Shown here piece after piece: positions 52,561 through 63,006 of a stretch of DNA of 64,000 nt. The notes beneath the pieces are model-generated. The model saw only the letters and a program-made list of their open reading frames with translations, had not been told where the DNA came from and did not search any database. The position numbers and the translations under genes are program-made. Source of the stretch: Triglochin maritima (Eukaryota; Streptophyta; Magnoliopsida; Alismatales; Juncaginaceae); assembly GCA_963682175.1 (NCBI GenBank), contig OY821772.1:52226925-52290924 (forward strand), written 5' to 3'. How positions within the stretch are numbered: position 1 is the stretch's first letter; every line of letters begins with the position of its first letter.

Positions 52561-52730
52561 TTTTGAGGCGTCTGATGACACGAATTGATATAATACGACG
52601 AAAATGTTAAACTCATGCGTCCGAAGAGAGATTTTTTGATATTTCCTTTTTTAGTAAAAAAACCAAAGGCTATACCACACGAATTTCGATAAAACCCCTC
52701 ATTTTTTAAAAATGGCACTATTTCTTTGTT
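52561..52730. repeat. Representative class A monomer (170 bp)
   Basis: A typical class A monomer, nearly identical to its neighbour on the left. By hand count it has 26 G and 29 C (32% GC) and 8 CpG dinucleotides against about 4.4 expected from base composition. Internal features: two gcgtc motifs 49 bp apart in most monomers (ggcgtct and tgcgtcc); the 9-mer acacgaatt twice, at 52578 and 52677; an A/T dyad at 52647-52661; and long T and A tracts. Because 170 is not a multiple of 3, the reading frame shifts at each monomer boundary, which explains why the open frames stop after roughly one monomer. Confidence 0.95.
52647..52661. other. A/T dyad tttttta-g-taaaaaa, once per monomer
   Basis: Seven-base arms around a single g, preserved in the large majority of monomers of all classes except those with gggaaaa, gtggaaaa or aggaaaa. 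Together with the upstream attttttgatattt it makes a block of T and A tracts expected to be bent or easily melted. I annotate it as a conserved structural element of the repeat, not a terminator: there is no transcription unit. Confidence 0.65.
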
Positions 52731-52905
52731 TTTTGAGGCGTCTGATGACACGAATTGATATAATACGACGAAAATGTTAAACTCATGCGTCCGAAGAGAG
52801 TTTTTTTGATATTTCCTTTTTTAGTAAAAAAAACCAAAGGCTATAACACACGAATTCCTGTAAAAATCCTTAGTTTTTAAAAATGGCACTATTTCTTTGT
52901 TTTTT

Positions 52906-54772
52906 GCGGTGTCTGAAGACATGAATTAATATTATACGACGAAAATGTTAAACTCATTCGTCCCAAGAGAGATTTTTTGATATTTCCTTTTTTGTGGAAA
53001 AACCCAAAGGGTATAGCACACGAATTCCTGTAAAAACACTCTGTTTTTAAAAATGGCACTATTTCTTTGTTTTTTGCGGTGTCTGAAGACACGAATTGAT
53101 ATTATACGATGAAAATGTTAAACTCATTCGTCCTAAGAGAGATTTTTTGATATTTCCTTTTTTAGGAAAAAACCAAACGATATAGCACACGATTTTCGGT
53201 AAAAACCCTTAGTTTTTAAAAATGCTACTATTTCTTTGTTTTTGGTGGCGTCTGATGACACGAATTGATATAATACGACGAAAATGTTAAACTCATGCGT
53301 CTGAAGATAGATTTTTTGATATTTCCTTTTTTAGTAAAAAAAACCAAAGGCTATAACACACGAATTGCTGTAAAAACCCTTAGTTTTTAAAATTGGCACT
53401 ATTTCTTTGTTTTTTATGGCGTCTGATGACACGATTGGATATTATACGACGAAAATGTTAAACGGATGCGTCCGAAGATAGATTTTTTGATATTTCCTTT
53501 TTAGCAAAAAACCCAAAGGATATAGCACACTAATTCCGGTAAAAACCCTTAGTATTTAAAAATGACACTATTTCATTGTTTTTTAGGCGTCTCATGACAC
53601 GAATGAATATTATACGACGAAAATGTTAAACAGATGCTTCCGAAGAGAGATTTTTTGATATTTCATTTTTTAGTAAAAAAACCAAAGGCTATACCACACG
53701 AATTTCGATAAAACCCCACATTTTTTTAAAAATGGCACTATTTCTTTGTTTTTTGAGGCGTCTGATGACACGAATTGATATAATACGACGAAAATGTTAA
53801 ACTCATGCGTCCGAAGAGAGATTTTTTGATATTTCCTTTTTTAGTAAAAAAACCAAAGGCTATATAGCACACGAATTTCTGTAAAAACCCTCAGTTTTTA
53901 AAAATGGCACTATATCTTTGTTTTTTGAGGCGTCTGATGACACGATTGGATATTATACGACGAAAATGTTACACTGATGCGTCCGAAGATAGATTTTTTG
54001 ATATTTTCTTTTTTAGTAAAAAACCAAAGGCTATAGCACACGAATTCCGGTAAAAACCCTTAGTATTTAAAAATGACACTATTTCATTGTTTTTTAGGCG
54101 TCTGATGACACGAATGAATATTATACGACGAATATGTTAAACAGATGCTTCCGAAGAGAGATTTTTTGATATTTCATTTTTAGTAAAAAAACCAAAGGCT
54201 ATACCACACGAATTTCGATAAAACCCCTCATTTTTTAAAAATGGCACTATTTCTTTGTTCTTTGAGGCGTCTGATGACACGAATTGATATAATACGACGA
54301 AAATGTTAAACTCATGCGTCCGAAGAGAGATTTTTTGATATTTCCTTTTTTAGTAAAAAAACCAAAGGCTATACCACACGAATTTCGATAAAACCCCTCA
54401 TTTTTTAAAAATGGCACTATTTCTTTGTTTTTTGAGGCGTCTGATGACACAAATTGATATAATACGACGAAAATGTTAAACTCATGCGTCCGAAGAGAGA
54501 TTTTTTGATATTTCCTTTTTTAGTAAAAAAACCAAAGGCTACCACACGAATTTCGATAAAACCCCTCATTTTTTAAAAATGGCACTATTTCTTTGTTTTT
54601 TATGGCGTCTGATGACACGAATTGATATAATACGACGAAAATGTTAAACTCATGCGTCCGAAGAGGGTTTTTTTGATATTTACTTTTTTAGTAAAAAAAA
54701 CCAAAGGCTATAGCACACGAATTCCTGTAAAAATCCTTATTTTTTAAAAATGGCACTATTTCTTTGTTTTTT
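52906..54772. repeat. 11-monomer HOR unit 1 (1867 bp)
   Basis: Order B-B'-C-D-E-A-F-E-A-A-A, read from the diagnostic bases of each monomer. The first two monomers share private variants with 46108-46380 (gaattaat, ctctgtttt). The F monomer near 53927 has gttacactgatg. This is the clearest statement of the family order. Confidence 0.88.
53089..53102. other. Perfect dyad gtgtct-ga-agacac in class B' monomers
   Basis: Six-base inverted arms around a 2-base centre. The same dyad occurs in every gcggtgtctgaagacacg monomer, for example at 857-870, and is most frequent in the left 7 kb and from 37 kb onward. Class B monomers break it by one change in the right arm (agacat), a CpG-to-TpG transition at cacg. 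Such short dyads are candidate cruciform or protein-binding sites in satellites; no function is shown by the sequence. Confidence 0.7.
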
Positions 54773-56645
54773 GCGGTGTCTGAAGACATGAATTGATATT
54801 ATACGACGAAAATGTTAAACTCATTCGTCACAAGAGAGATTTTTTGATATTTCTTTTTTTGTGGAAAAACCCAAAGGGTATAGCACACGAATTCCTGTAA
54901 AAACCCTCAGTTTTTAAAAATGGCACTATTTCTTTGTTTTTTGCGGTGTCTGAAGACACGAATTGATATTATACGATGAAAATGTTAAACTCATTCGTCC
55001 TAAGATAGATTTTTTGATATTTCCTTTTTTAGGAAAAAACCAAACCTTATAGCACACGAATTTCGGGAAAAACCCTTAGTTTTTAAAAATGCTACTATTT
55101 CTTTTGTTTTGGTGGCGTCTGATGACACGAATTGATATAATACGACGAAAATGTTATACTCATGCGGCTGAAGATAGATTTTTTGATATTTCCTTTTTTA
55201 GTTAAAAAACCAAAGGCTATAACACACGAATTGCTGTAAAAACCCTTAGTTTTTAAAATTGGCACTATTTCTTTGTTTTTTATGGCGTCTGATGACACGA
55301 TTGGATATTATACGACGAAAATGTTAAACGGATGCGTCCGAAGATAGATTTTTTGATATTTCCTTTTTTAGCAACAAACCCAAAGGATATAGCACACTAA
55401 TTCCGGTAAAAACCATTAGTATTTAAAAATGACACTATTTCATTGTTTTTTAGGCGTCTGATGACACGAATGAATATTATACGACGAAATTGTTAAACAG
55501 ATGCTTCTGAAGAGAGATTTTTTGATATTTCATTTTTTAGTAAAAAAACCAAAGGCTATACCACACGAATTTCGATAAAACCCCTCATTTTTTTAAAAAT
55601 GGCACTATTTCTTTGTTTTTTGAGGCGTCTGATGACACGAATTGATATAATACGACGAAAATGTTAAACTCATGCGTCCGAAGAGAGATTTTTTGATATT
55701 TCCTTTTTTAGTAAAAAAACCAAAGGCTATAGCACACGAATTTCTGTAAAAACCCTCAGTTTTTAAAAATGGCACTATTTCTTTGTTTTTTGCGGTGTCT
55801 GAAGACACGAATTGATATTATACGATGAAAATGTTAAACTCATTCGTCCCAAGAGAGATTTTTTGATATTTCCTTTTTTAGGAAAAAAACCAAACGTTAT
55901 AGCACACGAATTTCGGTAAAAAACACTTAGTATTTAAAAATGACACTATTTCATTGTTTTTTAGGCGTCTGATGACACGAATGAATATTATACGACGAAT
56001 ATGTTAAACAGATGCTTCCGAAGAGAGATTTTTTGATATTTCATTTTTTAGTAAAAAAACCAAAGGCTATACCACACGAATTTCGATAAAACCCCTCATT
56101 TTTTAAAAATGGCACTATTTCTTTGTTTTTTGAGGCGTCTGATGACACGAATTGATATAATACGACGAAAATGTTAAACTCATGCGCCCGAAGAGTGATT
56201 TTTTGATATTTCCTTTTTTAGTAAAAAAACCAAAGGCTATTATACCACACGAATTTCGATAAAACCCCTCATTTTTGAAAAATGGCACTATTTCTTTGTT
56301 TTTTGAGGCGTCTGATGACACGAATTGATATAATACGACGAAAATGTTAAACTCAGGCGTCCGAAGAGAGATTTTTTGATATTTCCTTTTTTAGTAAAAA
56401 AACCAAAGGCTATACCACACGAATTTCGATAAAACCCCTCATTTTTTAAAATTGGCACTATTTCTTTGTTTTTTGAGGCGTCTGATGACACGAATTGATA
56501 TAATACGACAAAAATGTTAAACTCATGCGTCCGAAGAGAGTTTTTTTGATATTTCCTTTTTTAATAAAAAAAACCAAAGGCTATAGCACACGAATTCCTG
56601 TAAAAATCCTTATTTTTTAAAAATGGCACTATTTCTTTGTTTTTT
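54773..56645. repeat. 11-monomer HOR unit 2 (1873 bp)
   Basis: Same order, but position 7 is a hybrid beginning as B' (gtgtctgaagacacg at about 55795, taggaaaaaaacc) and ending with an F/D tail (cacttagtatttaaaaatg) instead of F. One A monomer has ctattataccac, a 3-bp gain near 56240. The length stays at 11 monomers, so the swap replaced a monomer without changing register. Confidence 0.86.
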
Positions 56646-58514
56646 GCGATGTCTGAAGACATGAATTGATATTATACGACGAAAATGTTAAACTCATTCG
56701 TCCCAAGAGAGATTTTTTGATATTTCCTTTTTTGTGGAAAAACCCAAAGGGTATAGCACACGAATTCCTGTAAAAACCCTCAGTTTTTAAAAATGGCACT
56801 ATTTCTTTGTTTTTTGCGGCGTCTGAAGACACGAATTGATATTATACGATGAAAATGTTAAACTCATTCGTCCTAAGAGAGATTTTTTGATATTTCCTTT
56901 TTTAGGAAAAAACCAAATGCTATAGCACACGAATTTCGGTAAAAACCCTAAGTTTTTAAAAATGCTACTATTTCTTTGTTTTTGGTGGCGTCTGATGACA
57001 CGAATTGATATAATACGACGAAAATGTTAAACTCATGCGTCTGAAGATATATTTTTTGATATTTCCTTTTTTAGTAAAAAAAACCAAAGGCTATATAGCA
57101 CACGAATTGCTGTAAAAACCCTTAGTTTTTAAAATTGGCACTATTTCTTTGTTTTTCATGGCGTTTGATGACACGATTGGATATTATACGACGAGAATGT
57201 TAAACGGATGCGTCCGAAGATAGATTTTTTGATATTTCCTTTTTTAGCAAAAAACCCAAAGGATATAGCACACCAATTCCGGTAAAAACCCTTAGTATTT
57301 AAAAATGACACTATTTCATTGTTTTTTAGGCGTCTGATGACACGAATGAATATTATACGACGAAAATGTTAAACAGATGCTTCCGAAGAGAATTTTTTTG
57401 ATATTTCCTTTTTTAGTAAAAAAACCAAAGGCTATACCACACGAATTTCGATAAAACCCCTCATTTTTTAAAAATGGCACTATTTCTTTGTTTTTTGAGG
57501 CGTCTGATGACACGAATTGATATAATACGACGAAGATGTTAAACTCATGCGTCCGAAGAGAGATTTTTTGATATTTCCTTTTTTAGTAAAAAAACCAAAG
57601 GATATAGCACACGAATTTCTGTAAAAACCCTCAGTTTTTAAAAATGGCACTATTTCTTTGTTTTTTGAGGCGTCTGATGACACGATTGGATATTATACGA
57701 CGAAAATGTTAAACTGATGCGTCCGAAGATAGATTTTTTGATATTTTCTTTTTTAGTAAAAAACCAATGGCTATAGCACACGAATTCCGGTAAAAACCCT
57801 TAGTATTTAAAAATGACACTATTTCATTGTTTTTTAGGCGTCTGATGACACAAATGAATATTATACGACGAATATATTAAACATATGCTTCCGAAGAGAG
57901 ATTTTTTGATATTTCATTTTTTAGTAAAAAAACCAAAGGCTATACCACACGAATTTCGATAAAACCCCTCATTTTTTAAAAATGGCACTATTTCTTTGTT
58001 TTTTGAGGCGTCTGATGACACGAATTGATATAATACGACGAAAATGTTAAACTCATGCGTCCGAAGAGAGATTTTTTGATATTTCCTTTTTTAGTAAAAA
58101 AACCAAAGGCTATACCACACGAATTTCGATAAAACCCCTCATTTTTTAAAAATGGCACTATTTCTTTGTTTTTTGAGGCGTCTGATGACACGAATTGATA
58201 TAATACGACGAAAATGTTAAACTCATGCGTCCGAAGAGAGATTTTTCGATATTTCCTTTTTGTAAAAAAACCAAAGGCTATAGCACACGAATTTCGATAA
58301 AACCCCTCATTTTTTTAAAAATGGCACTATTTCTTTGTTTTTTGAGGCGTCTGATGACACGAATTGATATAATACGACGAAAATGTTAAACTCATGCGTC
58401 CGAAGAGAGTTTTTTTGATATTTCCTTTTTTAGTAAAAAAAACCAAAGGCTATAGCACACGAATTCCTGTAAAAATCCTTATTTTTTAAAAATGGCACTA
58501 TTTCTTTGTTTTTT
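56646..58514. repeat. 11-monomer HOR unit 3 (1869 bp)
   Basis: Standard order with F restored at position 7. The lead is gcgatgtctgaagacatg, a variant of class B. Single-base differences from the other units are scattered (for example cgacgagaatg at 57189, cgacgaagatg at 57530, catatgcttcc near 57873). Confidence 0.87.
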
Positions 58515-60222
58515 GCGGTGTCTGAAGACATGAATTGATATTATACGACGAAAATGTTAAACTCATTTGTCCCAAGAGAGATTTTTTGATATTTCCTTTT
58601 TTGTGGAAAAACCCAAAGGGTATAGCACACGAATTCCTGTAAAAACCCTCAGTTTTTAAAAATGGCACTACTTCTTTGTTTTTTGCGGTGTCTGAAGACA
58701 CGAATTGATATTATACGATGAAAATGTTAAACTCATTCGTCCTAAGAGAGATTTTTTGATATTTCCTTTTTTAGGAAAAAACCAAACGCTATAGCACACG
58801 AATTTCGGTAAAAACCGTTAGTTTTTAAAAATGCTACTGTTTCTTTGTTTTTGGTGGCGTCTGATGACACGAATTGATATAATACGACGAAAATGTTAAA
58901 CTCATGCGTCTGAAGATAGATTTTTTGATATTTCCTTTTTTGGTAAAAAAAACCAAAGGCTATAACACACGAATTGCTGTAAAAACCCTTAGTTTTTAAA
59001 ATTGGCACTATTTCTTTGTTTTTTATGGCGTCTGATGACACGATTGGATATTATACGACGAAAATGTTAAACGGATGCGTCCGAAGATAGATTTTTTGAT
59101 ATTTCCTTTTTTAGCAAAAAACCCAAAGGATATAGCACACTAATTCCGGTAAAAACCCTTAGTATTTAAAAATGACACTATTTCATTGTTTTTTAGGCGT
59201 CTCATGACACGAATGAATATTATACGACGAAAATGTTAAACAGATACTTCCGAAGAGAGATTTTTTGATATTTCTTTTTTAGTAAAAAAACCAAAGGCTA
59301 TACCACACGAATTTCGATAAAACCCCACATTTTTTTAAAAATGGCACTATTTCTTTGTTTTTTGAGGCGTCTGATGACACGAATTGATATAATACGACGA
59401 AAATGTTAAACTCATGCGTCCGAAGAGAGATTTTTTGATATTTCCTTTTTTAGTAAAAAAACCAAAGGCTATAGCACACGAATTTCTGTAAAAACCCTCA
59501 GTTTTTAAAAATGGCACTATTTCTTTGTTTTTTGAAGCGTCTGATGACACGATTGGATATTATACGACGAAAATGTTAAACTGATGCGTCCGAAGATAGA
59601 TTTTTTGATATTTTCTTTTTTAGTAAAAAACCAAAGGCTACACCACACGAATTCCGGTAAAAACCCTTAGTATTTAAAAATGACACTATTTCATTGTTTT
59701 TTAGGCGTCTGATGACACGAATGAATATTATACGACGAATATGTTAAACAGATGCTTCCGAAGAGAGATTTTTTGATATTTCCTTTTTTTAGTAAAAAAA
59801 CCAAAGGCTATACCACACGAATTTCGATAAAACCCCTCATTTTTTAAAAATGGCACTATTTCTTTGTTTTTTGAGGCGTCTTATGACACGAATTGATATA
59901 ATACGACGAAAATGTTAAACTCATGCGTCCGAAGAGAGATTTTTTGATATTTCCTTTTTAGTAAAAAAACCAAAGGCTATACCACACGAATTTCGATAAA
60001 ACCCCTCATTTTCTAAAAATGGCACTATTTCTTTGTTTTTTTAGGCGTCTGATGACACGAATTGATATAATACGACGAAAATGTTAAACTCATGCGTCCG
60101 AAGAGAGTTTTTTTGATATTTCCTTTTTTAGTAAAAAAAACCAAAGGCTATAGCACACGAATTCCTGTAAAAATCCTTATTTTTTAAAAATGGCACTATT
60201 TCTTTGTTTTTTGCGGTGTCTG
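58515..60222. repeat. 10-monomer HOR unit (1708 bp)
   Basis: Order B-B'-C-D-E-A-F-E-A-A, the 11-monomer order with one of the three terminal A monomers lost. A run of three nearly identical A monomers is the expected site for such a loss. Confidence 0.86.
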
Positions 60223-61635
60223 AAGACATGAATTGATATTATACGACGAAAATGTTAAACTCATTCGTCCCAAGAGAGATTTTTTGATATTTCCTTTTTT
60301 GTGGAAAAACCCAAAGGGTATAGCACACGAATTCCTGTAAAAACCCTCAGTTTTTAAAAATGACACTATTTCTTTGTTTTTTGCGGTGTGTGAAGACACG
60401 AATTGATATTATACGATGAAAATGTTACACTCATTCGTCCTATGAGAGATTTTTTGATATTTCCTTTTTTAGGAAAAAACCAAACGCTATAGCACACGAA
60501 TTTCGGTAAAAACCCTTAGTTTTTAAAAATGCTACTATTTCTTCGTTTTTGGTGGCGTCTGATGACACGAATTGATATAATACGACGAAAATGTTAAACT
60601 CATGCGTCTGAAGATAGATTTTTTGATATTTCCTTTTTTAGTAAAAAAAACCAAAGGCTATAGCACACGAATTCCTATAAAAACCCTCAGTTTTTAAAAA
60701 TGGCACTATTTCTTTGTTTTTTATGGCGTCTGATGACACGATTGGATATTATACGACGAAAATGTTAAACTGATGCGTCCGAAGATAGATTTTTTGATAT
60801 TTCCTTTTTTAGTAGAAAAACCAAAGGCTATAGCACACCAATTCCGGTAAAAACCCTTAGTATTTAAAAATGACACTATTTCATTGTTTTTGAGGCGTCT
60901 GATGACACGAATTGATATAATACGACGAAAATGTTAAACAGATGCTTCCGAAGAGAGATTTTTTGATATTTCATTTTTTAGTAAAAAAACCAAAGGCTAT
61001 ACCACACGAATTTCGATAAAACCCCTCATTTTTTAAAAATGGCACTATTTATTTGTTTTTTGAGGCGTCTTATGACACGAATTGATATAATACGACGAAA
61101 ATGTTAAACTCATGCGTCCGAAGAGAGATTTTTTGATATTTCTTTTTTAGTAAAAAAACCAAAGGCTATAACACACGAATTGCTGTAAAAACCCTTAGTT
61201 TTTAAAATTGGCACTATTTCTTTGTTTTTTATGGCGTCTGATGACACGATTGGATATTATACGACGAAAATGTTAAACGGATGCGTCCGAAGATAGATTT
61301 TTTGATATTTCCTTTTTTAGCAAAAAACCCAAAGGATATAGCACACTAATTCCGGTAAAAACCCTTAGTATTTAAAAATGACACTATTTCATTGTTTTTT
61401 AGGCGTCTCATGACACGAATGAATATTATACGACGAAAATGTTAAACAGATACTTCCGAAGAGAGATTTTTTGATATTTCTTTTTTAGTAAAAAAACCAA
61501 AGGCTATAACACACGAATTTCGATAAAACCCCACATTTTTTTAAAAATGGCACTATTTCTTTGTTTTTTGAGGCGTCTGATGACACGAATTTATATATAA
61601 TACAACGAAAATGTTAAACTCATGCGTCCGAAGAG
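60223..61635. repeat. Right-hand variant of the HOR family
   Basis: Starts B-B'-C and then departs from the 11-monomer order. A monomer near 60725 has the D lead tatggcgtc but an F body (ctgatgcgtccgaagatag) and an accaattccgg tail. The next, near 60893, has an A lead but an E body (cagatgcttcc). A D-E-A run follows from 61231. Hybrids are frequent. Confidence 0.78.
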
Positions 61636-62480
61636 AGATTTTTTGATATTTCCTTTTTTAGTAAAAAACCAAAGGCTATACCACACGAATTTCGATAAAA
61701 CCTGTCATTTTTAAAAAATGGCACTATTTCTTTGTTTTTTGAGGCTTCTGATGACCCGAATTGATATAATACGACGAAAATGTTAAACTCATGCGTCCGA
61801 AGAGAGATTTTTTGATATTTCCTTTTTTAGTAAAAAAACCGAAGGCTATAGCACATGGATTTCTGTAAAAACCCTCAGTTTTTAAAAATGACACTATTTC
61901 TTTGTTTTTTGAGGCGTCTGATGACACGATGGGATATTATACGACGAAAATATTAAACTGATGCGTCCGAAGATAGATTTTTTGATATTTCCTTTTTTAG
62001 TAAAAAACCAAAGGCTATAGCACACGAATTCCGGTAAAAACTCTTACTATTTAAAAATGACACTATTTCTTTGTTTTTTTAGGCGTCTGATGACACGAAT
62101 GAATATTATACGACGAAAATGTTAAACAGATGCTTCCGAAGAGAGATTTTTTGATATTTCATTTTTTAGTAAAAAAACCAAAGGCTGTACCTCACGAATT
62201 TCGATAAAACCCCTCATTTTTTAAAAATGGCACTATTTCTTTGTGTTTTGAGGGGTTTGATGACACAAATTGATATAATACGACGAAAATGTTAAACTCA
62301 TGCGTCCGAAGAGAGATTTTTTGATATTTCTTTTTTAGTAAAAAAACCAAAGGCTATGCCACACGAATTTCGATAAAACCCCTCATTTTTTAAAAATGAC
62401 ACTATTTCTTTGTTTTTTGAGGCGTCTGATGACCCGAATTGATCTAATACGACGAAAATGTTAAACTCATGCGTCCGAAG
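61636..62480. repeat. 845-bp (5-monomer) tandem unit, copy 1
   Basis: Its first 526 bp recur at 62481-63006 with almost no change (one difference seen: cctgtcatt here, cccgtcatt in copy 2). Shared rare variants are gaggcttctgatgacccg, ccgaaggctatagcacatgg, gatgggatatta and aaaatattaaactg. Monomer order A, A, F, E, A. Confidence 0.87.
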
Positions 62481-63006
62481 AGATTTTTTGATATTTCCTT
62501 TTTTAGTAAAAAACCAAAGGCTATACCACACGAATTTCGATAAAACCCGTCATTTTTAAAAAATGGCACTATTTCTTTGTTTTTTGAGGCTTCTGATGAC
62601 CCGAATTGATATAATACGACGAAAATGTTAAACTCATGCGTCCGAAGAGAGATTTTTTGATATTTCCTTTTTTAGTAAAAAAACCGAAGGCTATAGCACA
62701 TGGATTTCTGTAAAAACCCTCAGTTTTTAAAAATGACACTATTTCTTTGTTTTTTGAGGCGTCTGATGACACGATGGGATATTATACGACGAAAATATTA
62801 AACTGATGCGTCCGAAGATAGATTTTTTGATATTTCCTTTTTTAGTAAAAAACCAAAGGCTATAGCACACGAATTCCGGTAAAAACTCTTACTATTTAAA
62901 AATGACACTATTTCTTTGTTTTTTTAGGCGTCTGATGACACGAATGAATATTATACGACGAAAATGTTAAACAGATGCTTCCGAAGAGAGATTTTTTGAT
63001 ATTTCC
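62481..63006. repeat. 845-bp tandem unit, copy 2 (526 bp)
   Basis: Begins at agattttttg directly after gcgtccgaag, where a 2-bp ag loss (gaagagatt for gaagagagatt) marks the joint. It ends at 63006, where copy 1 continues as an E tail (ttcattttttagt) and this copy switches to ttccttttttcgt. Confidence 0.85.

Larger units (their letters stand above)
51545..52905. repeat. 8-monomer HOR block (1361 bp)
   Basis: Order B/F hybrid, E, A, F, E, A, A, A. Part of it (about 51680-52630) matches 50490-51440 at an offset of 1189-1190, including the rare tggcacgatttc change at 51182 and 52372. The match stops where 51441 has gagttttttt and 52631 has gagatttttt. Confidence 0.82.

Noticed and set aside
52640..52670. 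TATA-like promoter (gatatttcc and tataatacgacg) in each monomer
   Set aside because: AT-rich words of this kind are expected by composition. Satellite transcription is possible but nothing here singles out a promoter.
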